A DNA stretch of 20,917 bases from Mycobacterium sp. GTDB taxonomy: Bacteria; Actinomycetota; Actinomycetes; Mycobacteriales; Mycobacteriaceae. The stretch spans positions 1 through 20,917 of the forward strand of contig JAOPWF010000470.1 in the NCBI GenBank assembly GCA_025965815.1, in the 5' to 3' direction. Shown here piece by piece: positions 5,600 to 12,911 of this stretch (positions are counted from its first letter, which is position 1; every line of letters begins with the position of its first letter). Below the pieces are notes generated by a model. It did not search any database. It saw only the letters and a list, made by a program, of their open reading frames with translations, and was not told the origin of the DNA. The position numbers and the translations under genes are program-made.

Positions 5600-6457
5600 A
5601 TGAGGTTATCCCGCCGACTCCGACTGGGCCTGCTGTTCGTGGTGGTGACCACCACCGCTGTCGCCGCAGTCTTCGGCTTGCCGGCACCTAAGGCTCAGGC
5701 GTTCGACGCCCCGTTCCACGAGCGCATCGTGCGTGATGCGCTGTCGCCCGACCTCGTCGACAACACCGCCATGATCCAACTACTCGCCGGCCCCCCGCCG
5801 GGGTCCGGCGCCGTCGGAAGCGACCTATCTCCGAACCAAGAGTTCCGACATTTCGATAACGCGAAAAATCCAGCCGACATCTGCACCCGTGCGCGGGATG
5901 CATGGAATTTCTACATAACCAACGTGACAAGCGGGGCGCGGGGCGCCGGCCCGGGCTTCACAGTCTTGGCGAACGGACCTGGGGCCCGCAGCGCGTTCGG
6001 TGGCCTTGCGCACGCACTCGCCGACTTCTACTCGCACTCCAATTGGATTGAGATCAACACCGCCGCGGGCCAACCAGAGCAGCCCGGGCCCCCGCTCTTC
6101 CCCACGTGCGACCCAGCCGCCCTTCCCGCTGGACTACACACCGGATACTTCTCCCTTATCTACGGCCCCACGGGCTGCCCCCCGTTCGGAGGTCCACCGC
6201 GCGGTTTCCAGGACTGCCACTCGACTTTGAACAAGGACGGGCCCTACGCCAGCCGCGGTGGTGCCCCGGTGCCCGGAACCGGCATGAATCATTTCGATGT
6301 CGCGATGCTCCTCGCCACCAGAGCTACCACTGACCTGTATTGGCAGGTCCGCGGCCTCGTGGCCAGTACGGTCAACGCGCAAAACCCTGGCGTCAACGGG
6401 GAATGCGTCGCAAAGAAGCTGTTCCAACCCGACATATTCGAATCCTGTGCCGCGTAA
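5600..6457 (+). CDS. Secreted Het-C-like protein with a zinc-phospholipase-type His/Asp motif
   Basis: A 285-residue exported protein. An Arg-rich n-region and a hydrophobic core (LGLLFVVVTTTAVAAVFG) end in KAQA-FDAP, giving a signal peptide of about 34 residues. The mature part carries features of the Het-C family and the related zinc-dependent phospholipase C / S1-P1 nuclease fold: FHERIVRDAL (His40), EFRHFDN (His84), LAHALADFYSHSNWIE (His138, Asp142, His146), a CHSTLNKDG segment (206-214) and NHFDVAMLLATRATTDLY (His231). The H-x3-D-x3-H arrangement matches metal-ligand spacing in that fold. Six Cys residues in the mature part (95, 170, 193, 206, 265, 283) suggest disulfides. The ATG at 5600 is used because the ATG at 5589 runs into a stop after four codons. 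Enzymatic activity is inferred, not shown. Confidence 0.75.
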   Translation: MRLSRRLRLGLLFVVVTTTAVAAVFGLPAPKAQAFDAPFHERIVRDALSPDLVDNTAMIQLLAGPPPGSGAVGSDLSPNQEFRHFDNAKNPADICTRARDAWNFYITNVTSGARGAGPGFTVLANGPGARSAFGGLAHALADFYSHSNWIEINTAAGQPEQPGPPLFPTCDPAALPAGLHTGYFSLIYGPTGCPPFGGPPRGFQDCHSTLNKDGPYASRGGAPVPGTGMNHFDVAMLLATRATTDLYWQVRGLVASTVNAQNPGVNGECVAKKLFQPDIFESCAA

Positions 6458-6505
6458 GGGCGGATAAACTGCGAAAAGCTTTCTGCCCCAACACTTGACC
6501 GAAAC

Positions 6506-6535
6506 AGCGCCCACGCCGCAGGCGCGTTGGGGGCT
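6506..6535. terminator. Bidirectional terminator candidate between convergent genes
   Basis: The 30 bases can fold into a stem of about ten pairs with one mismatch and one bulge: AGC/GCT, CCCA/TGGG and CGC/GCG around a 7-base loop. It lies 49 bases after the Het-C-like stop and touches the stop codon of the convergent DUF4239 gene, the expected place for a shared terminator. No T-tract is present on either strand. Confidence 0.5.
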
Positions 6536-7319
6536 AGGCCTCGAGGACCTCGATCACCGCGCGCAGCGCCTCCGGTGACGTACTCATCTCACCGACAAAT
6601 GGATGGGCCAATTCTGTGATCAGGAACAAGATGACGGCAACGAGCACGCTGACCGCCGCGACCATCGCGTAGTGCATGCGGGCCTGCGCCTCACCGATGA
6701 CGACGGCGAACCCGAGGACCAACACGCTGGTCAGCAGAATCGCCCACCACAAGGACAAGGTTGGGCCGGTGTTCGTGCGAGCCATGACCAGCCGTTCCGT
6801 GCGCGACAGACTCATCTGCTTCAGAGAGGCAAGTGAGCTGGCGAGGAAGCTCCGTTGCGTATCGTCGCCCGGCTGGATGACCTCGTACGCGGTGTACAGG
6901 CGCGCCAGTGCGTTCTCCGCCTCAGGCGCCGTGCGGCCGCTCGCGGCTTGGGGCCACTCGGCCACCGCCGAACGTTCGTACTCGAGCAGGCTCTGCCGGA
7001 TTCGGTCGCTGTCGGCCTTGTCGAACACATTGAGGTCCCTGACCAATTGGACCGCCGAGGCCCCCTCGGTCCGCACCACCTGGTCCGCCGCATTCACCTG
7101 ACCCCAGAGCACTACGACGATGAAACCGGTCATGAACCCGTAAACAGGGCCGACGACGGAGAATCCGACCTTCGCGACGTCGTTGTGCTCACCCTCCGCC
7201 AGGTGCGGGAAACGATGCCGGACATACGTCAGGACGGCTGCTGTCGCGGCGGCGATACCAACGGCAAGCGCGGCCAGAAGCAACCAGGACGGGACATTGC
7301 TCACGACCCAACGACTCAC
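6534..7319 (-). CDS. DUF4239 (bestrophin-like) membrane protein
   Basis: A 261-residue inner-membrane protein. Two membrane segments near the N-terminus (about residues 11-31 and 53-72) and two near the C-terminus (about 187-208 and 215-236) enclose a ~110-residue soluble helical region with QVNAADQVVRTEGASAVQLVRD. The architecture and the closing motif ELAHPFVGEMSTSPEAL match the DUF4239 / bestrophin-like domain family, whose biochemical role is unknown; channel activity is suggested only by distant similarity. The start is GTG at 7319; another GTG five codons later is also possible. It starts six bases after the stop of the DMT transporter gene on the same strand, so the two are probably co-transcribed. 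Confidence 0.88.
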   Translation of the reverse strand: MSRWVVSNVPSWLLLAALAVGIAAATAAVLTYVRHRFPHLAEGEHNDVAKVGFSVVGPVYGFMTGFIVVVLWGQVNAADQVVRTEGASAVQLVRDLNVFDKADSDRIRQSLLEYERSAVAEWPQAASGRTAPEAENALARLYTAYEVIQPGDDTQRSFLASSLASLKQMSLSRTERLVMARTNTGPTLSLWWAILLTSVLVLGFAVVIGEAQARMHYAMVAAVSVLVAVILFLITELAHPFVGEMSTSPEALRAVIEVLEA

Positions 7320-7325
7320 TGCGCC

Positions 7326-8222
7326 TCAGCTCTCGACGACTGCCGGAGGCGCGTCGGTTTTGCCGCGAATCGCGACAAAGCCACCACCGATGACCAGCGC
7401 CATGCCGAGGATCACGAACAGCGTCGGCGGATGGCCCCACACGGCCCAGTCGATCAATGCCGTGAAGACAATGACCGTGTAGACAAAGGGGCCAACTTTG
7501 ACCGCTGACGCATAGCGGTATGCGAGCACGATGAAGACCTGGGAGAAGAGCTGCGCAAGTCCGACACCGATCAAGTAAACCCAGGCCCGTGCCCCAATCG
7601 GTTGCCATTCGAGCACAGCGATCGGCAGCACCATCATCGTAGAAAGTAGGAAATAATAGAAAAGAACTCTAAACATCGGCTCGGTCGCTCCGAGCCAGCG
7701 GACGGACATCAGCGCAATCGCGAGAAGGAGCGCACCGGCCAGCGCGAACAGAGCGCCGATGTTGAAATGTTGGTGGTGGGGCTGTAGGACGAGTACCACT
7801 CCCACAAAGCCGATGGCGGCACCGATCCAGGTGGCCTTCGAAGCTTTCTGCCGAGACACCGCCCAGGCGATGAGGGGCATCCACAACGGAGCGCTGAAGG
7901 TCAGCAGGATCGCATTGGTGAGCGGCATCGTCGTGATTGCAAGAAACAGGGCGTACCAACACGCGGTTCCGGTTGCCGCACGCAAGATGTGGAGGCCGAT
8001 TTTCTCGGTTCGCAGCGACGCCCAACCGCCGCGGATTGCGACCGGAACGAGGATCACAAGGCTGATCAGGTTCTGGAACAACACCACGACCGCGGTCGAC
8101 GTGAATTCACCTGCCGCTTTTCCGAGAGCGCTCACCAGCGCGACGCAAAGAAACGACAGAGTGGTGAGAACTGCCGCTATCGCCAGGTTTTCAGGTTTAT
8201 GACCTGCCCCGGTAGTAGGCAC
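7326..8222 (-). CDS. DMT-superfamily (EamA-type) transporter
   Basis: A polytopic protein with ten predicted membrane segments in two EamA repeats, the architecture of drug/metabolite exporters. Recognisable stretches are NAILLTFSAPLWMPLIAW (end of the first repeat, with the family's 'a.l..t.P.f..l' theme) and LAQLFSQVFIVLAYRYASA with VGPFVYTVIVFTALIDW in the second repeat. I place the start at GTG 8222, giving 298 residues, the usual family length. GGAGG lies five bases upstream, and an inverted repeat at 8311-8325 then falls in the leader. The frame is open to an ATG at 8363 (345 residues), but the extra 47 residues are charged and not family-like. The transported substrate is unknown. The gene is followed by DUF4239 with a six-base gap. 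Confidence 0.88.
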   Translation of the reverse strand: MPTTGAGHKPENLAIAAVLTTLSFLCVALVSALGKAAGEFTSTAVVVLFQNLISLVILVPVAIRGGWASLRTEKIGLHILRAATGTACWYALFLAITTMPLTNAILLTFSAPLWMPLIAWAVSRQKASKATWIGAAIGFVGVVLVLQPHHQHFNIGALFALAGALLLAIALMSVRWLGATEPMFRVLFYYFLLSTMMVLPIAVLEWQPIGARAWVYLIGVGLAQLFSQVFIVLAYRYASAVKVGPFVYTVIVFTALIDWAVWGHPPTLFVILGMALVIGGGFVAIRGKTDAPPAVVES

Positions 8223-8310
8223 CTGCCCCTCCCGTATGACGATTGACCGCTTCAGGGACCGACAGAGACGTTGCCATCGCGCTTCTAGGGGTTCCACGGC
8301 GAGCATAAAC

Positions 8311-8325
8311 CGTCTTGCATAGACG
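8311..8325. promoter_or_regulatory. Inverted repeat CGTCT-N5-AGACG upstream of the DMT gene
   Basis: CGTCTTGCATAGACG is a perfect inverted repeat with 5-bp arms, about 90 bases upstream of the preferred DMT start. It could be an operator. No regulator gene is adjacent, and chance cannot be excluded for 10 paired bases. Confidence 0.35.
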
Positions 8326-8456
8326 ATTACGTGGTTCGGGTCGAAGGCGACAAGGTTTCCCAAACGTCTACCTGAAATTCCTTACCATCCGTCTGAGACA
8401 TAGCGCAAAAACGCTGCCTCACAGGCCATTCGGGTGACTCTACGCTCGAAGCTGTG

Positions 8457-8477
8457 GCCCCAGTGGGACCCAGGGGC
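8457..8477 (-). terminator. Candidate terminator after the small secreted protein gene
   Basis: GCCCC at 8457-8461 pairs with GGGGC at 8473-8477, and inside it TGG pairs with CCA around GAC, with a two-base bulge. It lies about 63 bases beyond the stop of the gene ending at 8540 (minus strand). It has a strong GC stem but no T-tract. Confidence 0.4.
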
Positions 8478-8539
8478 TAAGGGCCCATTGAACCGTCGCG
8501 CCGTCAGCCACTGTGTGATCGGTGGCGATAGGCGAAGGG

Positions 8540-8836
8540 CTAATTGCACCCGGCGGCGTTGACCCACCGGCCGTTGTAGCTCACACACCCGCTGACGTTC
8601 GGGGGCGGTGGCGGGTCGTAGGGCATGGGAGCGTAATACGCCGGCGGCGGAACGTACGGCGCAACGGCGTCGGCTATGTTCGCGCAGCCACTGACAGATA
8701 CCCGTCGGCCGGCGCTTGCGCACACGTCGGCATTCGCGACCCCGGGTAGCTGAATGGTGACGATCGCCCCGGGGACCGCCGCGAGCGTCAAGACCATCGC
8801 CGCCGTAACGGTCCATGACCGTGACCAATGAGTCAT
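8540..8836 (-). CDS. Small secreted protein with duplicated Cys motif
   Basis: A 98-residue exported protein. A signal peptide spans about residues 1-36 (hydrophobic core TAAMVLTLAAVPGAIV, cleavage after VANA). The mature ~62 residues contain two similar cysteine loops, CASAGRRVSVSGC (39-51) and CVSYNGRWVNAAGC (84-97). Both have the form C-x(3-4)-GR-x-V-x(3)-GC, and they are separated by a Pro/Tyr-rich linker (VPPPAYYAPMPYDPPPPP). This looks like an internal duplication giving two small disulfide loops. I do not recognise a named family; similar short secreted proteins are common in mycobacteria. A strong ribosome binding site, GAGGAG, lies ten bases before the ATG. The haemophore-like gene ends 78 bases upstream on the same strand, so co-transcription is possible. 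Confidence 0.75.
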   Translation of the reverse strand: MTHWSRSWTVTAAMVLTLAAVPGAIVTIQLPGVANADVCASAGRRVSVSGCANIADAVAPYVPPPAYYAPMPYDPPPPPNVSGCVSYNGRWVNAAGCN

Positions 8837-8914
8837 CTTGTTTGTCTCCTCACGGGCGTGATTGGCGTATCTAGCCGAAGACGGTTGTTGTGGGGCGTGG
8901 CGCCGCTCAGGTGA

Positions 8915-9319
8915 CTACTCACCCAAAGGTGGTGGGGCATCGCAGCGATTCCTCAGATCGGTGACAGGCTGGCGGATCGCGTTGATGTCGGTTTCAACCT
9001 GAGGGTTGGCGTCGAGGTAGGTCTGGACCCTGCCGCGAAGTTCCTGGTTCGGCAGCCCACGAAGGCTGGTGAAGAAGTTGTTGACGTCCGGGTGGCTGAA
9101 CATATAGTCCCCCATCGCCGTCCCGACCGTGCCCGACGCCACCGCCAGGTCGGCGGCCGTGCACCCAGGCGCCGGTGCACCAGGGGCTGGAGGTGGCGGT
9201 GCGGGCATGGGTTCAGCAAATGCCACTGAGGCGCAGCCAAACAGCACCGTACCGGCCATCGCTCCAGAACCGATTAGTGCCACCACTGCGCTGCGCATGG
9301 TACGTCCGGACCGCAACAT
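8915..9319 (-). CDS. Haemophore-like haem-binding secreted protein
   Basis: A 134-residue precursor of the mycobacterial haemophore / haem-binding (MHB) family. A signal peptide ends at about residue 35 (SVAFA-EPMP), then a Pro-rich linker, then an all-helical domain at ~53-126 bounded by Cys53 and Cys126, the conserved disulfide pair. The family pattern is visible in CTAADLAVASGTVG, YMFSHPDVNNFFTSL, YLDANPQVETDINAIRQPV and DLRNRC. Such proteins bind haem outside the cytoplasm in haem-iron uptake or trafficking. The ATG at 9319 is chosen for its ribosome binding site (GGGAG) and the signal peptide. The frame stays open upstream into an unrelated pseudogene. A Cys at position 29 follows LFG, resembling a weak lipobox, so lipid anchoring is a less likely alternative. 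The upstream ~100 bases are AT-rich and include the palindrome CTATCGATAG (9352-9361). No IdeR-type iron box is apparent. Confidence 0.85.
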   Translation of the reverse strand: MLRSGRTMRSAVVALIGSGAMAGTVLFGCASVAFAEPMPAPPPPAPGAPAPGCTAADLAVASGTVGTAMGDYMFSHPDVNNFFTSLRGLPNQELRGRVQTYLDANPQVETDINAIRQPVTDLRNRCDAPPPLGE

Positions 9320-9424
9320 GCCTTGCTCCCTTTGTTCAATGTTTCGAATGGCTATCGATAGTTCAGAGCTAATCACAGTGGAACAAGAAACTGTCCCGAA
9401 TAACAATTTCAACGCACGCAACTC

Positions 9425-10100
9425 AGCGGTGGCCCCGTTCACCGCGCCGAGGTGCATCCGGGCGTAGCGCAGCACATCGCGAGTGGTACACCACATGCCG
9501 CCAGCCGGGTCGACGCTGCGCGGCAACCACAGCGGTGCTTGCACGGCGACGCCGTCGTTGCCGTTGACCGGTCCGGCGTAATGCCCGTCGGAGTGGGGCC
9601 GTTGCAACACCGCAGAACGGTCCAGCAACAAGTTGCCGATCGCCGTGTTGTAGGTGGTCCCGGTGACTTCCTCGATCACCCGCCCGAGAAGAAGGAAGGC
9701 GGAGGTGTTGTAGGAGAAGAACTTTCCCAGTGGATACTGTTGCGGAAGCTGCGGCAGCCGCTCGGCTACGAAACGGGCGATCCCGTCACCGTTCTCGCCG
9801 GTGTAGGTTCCGTCATCGCCATACCAGCCTCCGGATGCACGAGCAGGTTGCTGATCGTCACTCGGGCGGCGGTCTTCTCGTCCGCGAGCCGCAGACCGGC
9901 AATGTAGGTGCGACCGGGGCATCCAGGGCGACAGTGCCCTGGTCGATGAGGTGCCAGTCACCGTGGCCGTGTACGTCTTGGCCAGGGATTCGGCTCGTGC
10001 GCATCGCGTCCGTCAACGCCTCAGCCACTGCCCGGAACTCCGGAGACCCATCGGCGTCCAGCATGGTGGGCAGCGTTATCCCACGGCCCGGGTCGGTCAC
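9425..10100 (-). pseudogene. Decayed class C beta-lactamase-like serine hydrolase gene
   Basis: Family pieces appear in order on the minus strand but in different frames. First comes an N-terminal piece (LPTMLDADGSPEFRAVAEAL) up to TSRIPG. Then the catalytic Ser-Lys motif SLAKTYTATV is coded at about 9960-9988 in another frame, so ~40 residues are lost between them. WHLIDQGTVALDAPVA follows a frameshift, LRLADEKTAARVTISNLLVH follows another, and a single missing base near 9838 shifts to GGWYGDDGTYTG. The last piece runs through FFSYNTSAFLLLGRVIEEV (the Tyr-x-Asn region), GNLLLD joined directly to RSAVLQRPHSDGHYAGP (another internal loss), and SVDPAGGMWCTTRDVLRYAR. The C-terminal ~100 residues or more are absent. 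At least three frameshifts and two or three deletions make this a clear pseudogene. Intact relatives are secreted or cytoplasmic esterase/beta-lactamase-fold hydrolases. Confidence 0.82.
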
Positions 10101-10240
10101 GGCTATCGTCGGGATCGGGACGTTGCCGCCGTCCGGCGTCGGAGCGGCGTGATGGTCGTTGAGCCGTCCCGGCGCGATTGCCCCACCCGCGAGCGCGCGC
10201 TGGGGCTCACAGCACGCGCGGCTACCCAGCCGCCCTCGCG

Positions 10241-10255
10241 CGCGAGTTGCTCGCG
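10241..10255 (-). terminator. Candidate terminator after the arylsulfatase gene
   Basis: A perfect inverted repeat, CGCGAG-N3-CTCGCG, lies 23-37 bases beyond the arylsulfatase stop codon (10278-10280). It makes a six-pair GC-rich stem with a three-base loop and no T-tract. Confidence 0.45.
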
Positions 10256-10277
10256 ACGGGCCGGCATTCGAGCCCGG

Positions 10278-12644
10278 CTACTGCCTCGCCATCGCCACCC
10301 GGAAGCGTTCGTCGGGGTCAATGTAGTGGTCGGCGTCTTTGGCGTCCTCCCCCAGATCGATTCGTACCCAGTTGATTTTGCCGTTGAATCTGCTGGTGTG
10401 GGCAGTGTAGTCGGGGCTGACGGTGGTGCCGGATTCGTAGCCGACGTCGGTCGTCTCGTCCGCCGAGAAGATGAAGCCTTGCGTCTGGTCGACTCGACCC
10501 TTGCCGACTTCCTTCCCGTCGTAATACAGGGTGACAATGCCGCCCTTGCCCATGCCGCCGCCGTCATAGTCGAACTCCATCCGCACCTGGGTCGTACGGG
10601 TCGGAATGGCTTCTCCTGCGTCGACGCGGTATGACTTGATCCCCAGCACGTTGTAGTAGTACGTCGCCCGGGCACCCTTCGCGTACAGGCTCCAGCCGCC
10701 GAACCGACCGCCCTGGGCGATGATCACACCCTCGGCACCTTCGGGAGGCACCTCCAACTCGGCGGTGACGGCAAATGACTTGTTCTTGATGTCGACCACG
10801 CTGTTCTCCGACAACCGGCCCATGCCCGCGAACAGCAGCTGCGAGTTGCCTTTGATCAGCGTGGGCCGGCCGGCAAGGGTGGGGTTCACGCGTTCGATCT
10901 GTCGGTCATCGAGCGGGAGCACGTTGTACTTAACCGCTTCGATGAGCCAAAGGCGCTGCAGCTCATGCAGTTTCTCTGGGTTCTCCTTCGATAGGTCGTT
11001 GGCCTGTGTCCAGTCGGCGTTGCCGTCGTAGAGTTCCCAGACGTCGTCGTCGAATGCCGGCATGTCCTGTCCACTCATCTGCCACGGGGTGCGGTGCTTG
11101 GTCACCGCGCTCCAGCCCTTGTGGTAAATCCCTCGGTTGCAGAACATCTCGAAATACTGGGTTTGGTGCCGCTCCGGTGCTTCGGCGTCGTTGAAGCTGT
11201 ACAGCAGGCTCGTACCCTCATACGGGCTCTGCAGAACCCCGTTGACGATCGTCGGCGCAGGTATGCCCGCGGCCTCCAACACGGTGGGCGCCAGATCGAT
11301 GACATGGGTGAACTGGTTGCGCGTGCCGCCTTTGTCTTTAATTCCTTTGGGCCAGTGCACGATAGTGCCGTTACGGGTGCCGCCCCAGTGCGAGGCCACC
11401 TGCTTGGTCCACTGATACGGCGTGTCCATCGCCCATGCCCAGCCCACGGCGTAGTGGCCGTAGGAATGTTCGCCGCCGAACTCATCGAGCTTGGACGCCA
11501 GGAATTCGGGGGTTTCAAGGTCTGCCATGCCGTTGAAGTTGGCCAGCTCGTTGAACGCGCCCTGCAGCGTGCCCTCCGCCGACGCGCCGTTATCGCCGAC
11601 GATGACGTACACCAACGTGTCGTCCAGTACGGGCCCGAGCGCATCGATCAACCGGCCGACGTGATGGTCGGTGTGCTCCAAAAACGCTGCGTACACCTCC
11701 ATCTCGCGTTCCAGGGCCGGCTTGAGCTGAGGATCCATGTCGTCCCAGGCCGGGATTTCCGCGTGGCGCGGGGTGAGCACGGCGTCGGGCGCGATGACGC
11801 CCAACTCCTTTTGCCGTTCGAAGGTGATCTCGCGCTGCCTATCCCAGCCGTGGGCGAATTTTCCTTTGTACTTGTCGATCCACTCTTTCGGCACGTGGTG
11901 TGGCGCGTGGGTGGCGCCGGGCGCGAAGTACATGAAGAACGGTTTGTCAGGGAGGAGTGCCTTCTGCTGCCGCACCCAGTTGATCGCCTTATCGGCCAGA
12001 TCCTCCGTCAGGTGATAGCCCTCGGCCGGGGTCTTCGGAGGCTCAATGGGCGTGGTGCCCTCATACAGGGCCGGGTCCCACTGGTTGTTCTCCCCGCCGA
12101 TGAAACCGTAGAAGTACTCGAACCCGCCGCCGCCCGTCGGCCATGCGGTGAACGGCCCCGCCGGGCTGGTCTGCCACACCGGGACCTCGTGGCACTTGCC
12201 GAACTGAGCCGTCGAGTAACCGTTGAGCTTCAGCGTCACCGCGAGCGGTGCCTTGGTGTTCGGCAACACCGAGGTGTAACCCGGTGCTGCAGTGGCAGTC
12301 TCGGTGATATTGCCCATGCCCACCGAGTGATGGTTACGGCCGGTAAGCAGCGCCTGCCGGGTCGGCGAGCACAACGCCGTGGTGTGCAACCGCGTGTACT
12401 TCAACCCACCTGAGGCAAGCTTCTCGAAGTTGGGTGTCCGACACGGCCCGCCGAAGGCGCTGCTGGCACCGAAGCCCACGTCATCGATAAGAACGACCAA
12501 CACGTTCGGTGCACCCTCGGGCGGGCGCACGTCTCTGATCGGCGGATAGCTGGTGTCCGGGTCCTTGGCGTCGTAAGTGGTGAGCCCCACATGCTGCACA
12601 TCGGGAATTGGGAGGATGGTGCGTGGAGCCTGGCCGTCGTCCAT
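10278..12644 (-). CDS. Arylsulfatase (formylglycine-dependent sulfatase)
   Basis: A 788-residue type I sulfatase. The activation signature is LCSPTRQALLTGR with Cys92 (C-x-P-x-R), the residue oxidised to formylglycine. The metal-binding start of the domain is NVLVVLIDDVGFGASSAFGG (Asp54, Asp55), and further ligand regions include YVIVGDNGAS. Residues ~560-780 form the extra C-terminal beta-rich domain seen in the ~790-residue mycobacterial arylsulfatases (AtsA/AtsD type). It hydrolyses sulfate esters; natural substrates are unknown. There is no signal peptide, so it is probably cytoplasmic, unless exported by a route not visible here. The ATG at 12644 has an AGGAAAGG ribosome binding region. 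A formylglycine-generating enzyme is not in the window. It lies downstream of DUF2252 and ROK genes on the same strand with a 267-base gap, so it probably has its own promoter. Confidence 0.95.
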   Translation of the reverse strand: MDDGQAPRTILPIPDVQHVGLTTYDAKDPDTSYPPIRDVRPPEGAPNVLVVLIDDVGFGASSAFGGPCRTPNFEKLASGGLKYTRLHTTALCSPTRQALLTGRNHHSVGMGNITETATAAPGYTSVLPNTKAPLAVTLKLNGYSTAQFGKCHEVPVWQTSPAGPFTAWPTGGGGFEYFYGFIGGENNQWDPALYEGTTPIEPPKTPAEGYHLTEDLADKAINWVRQQKALLPDKPFFMYFAPGATHAPHHVPKEWIDKYKGKFAHGWDRQREITFERQKELGVIAPDAVLTPRHAEIPAWDDMDPQLKPALEREMEVYAAFLEHTDHHVGRLIDALGPVLDDTLVYVIVGDNGASAEGTLQGAFNELANFNGMADLETPEFLASKLDEFGGEHSYGHYAVGWAWAMDTPYQWTKQVASHWGGTRNGTIVHWPKGIKDKGGTRNQFTHVIDLAPTVLEAAGIPAPTIVNGVLQSPYEGTSLLYSFNDAEAPERHQTQYFEMFCNRGIYHKGWSAVTKHRTPWQMSGQDMPAFDDDVWELYDGNADWTQANDLSKENPEKLHELQRLWLIEAVKYNVLPLDDRQIERVNPTLAGRPTLIKGNSQLLFAGMGRLSENSVVDIKNKSFAVTAELEVPPEGAEGVIIAQGGRFGGWSLYAKGARATYYYNVLGIKSYRVDAGEAIPTRTTQVRMEFDYDGGGMGKGGIVTLYYDGKEVGKGRVDQTQGFIFSADETTDVGYESGTTVSPDYTAHTSRFNGKINWVRIDLGEDAKDADHYIDPDERFRVAMARQ

Positions 12645-12911
12645 GACAGTCGCCTTTCCTTGGCCGCTTCTCGACCCCGCTCAGGATAGGAGGGACCCGA
12701 CTGCAGCGTCGGCGAAACGGACGAGCCATCGCCGGCGCAATCCCCGTCGGGACGGGAAACTTTGCGGCGGCGGAGGGCTTTGAAACCAGATCCGGCAGGC
12801 TGGTCATGGCTAAAACGGTCTCTGACTGCTGAAAGAGTTTGGTGCGCAATTGTTGGCACGCACGAACACGGGGCACCGGCGCGTGGCCAAGTACAGCAGC
12901 CAGCGCGGCGG

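Larger units (their letters stand above)
8223..8539. other. 317-base stretch upstream of the DMT gene
   Basis: If the DMT gene starts at 8222, this stretch holds its promoter region and leader, an inverted repeat at 8311-8325, and a terminator-like hairpin at 8457-8477 that serves the gene on its right. No gene is seen in it on either strand. Confidence 0.5.

Noticed and set aside
9318..9420. IdeR-type iron box upstream of the haemophore gene.
   Set aside because: The region is AT-rich and has a CTATCGATAG palindrome, but no TTAGG-CCTAA type 19-bp box can be seen.
11094..12413. Long plus-strand open frame (439 codons) inside the arylsulfatase region.
   Set aside because: It lies antisense to a clear sulfatase with catalytic motifs. 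Its residues (many Arg, Gly, His, Val blocks) are typical of the opposite strand of GC-rich coding DNA and show no family motif.
12807..12833. Short plus-strand reading MAKTVSDC between the sulfatase and DUF2252 genes.
   Set aside because: It is eight codons, with no ribosome binding site and no continuation in other frames.
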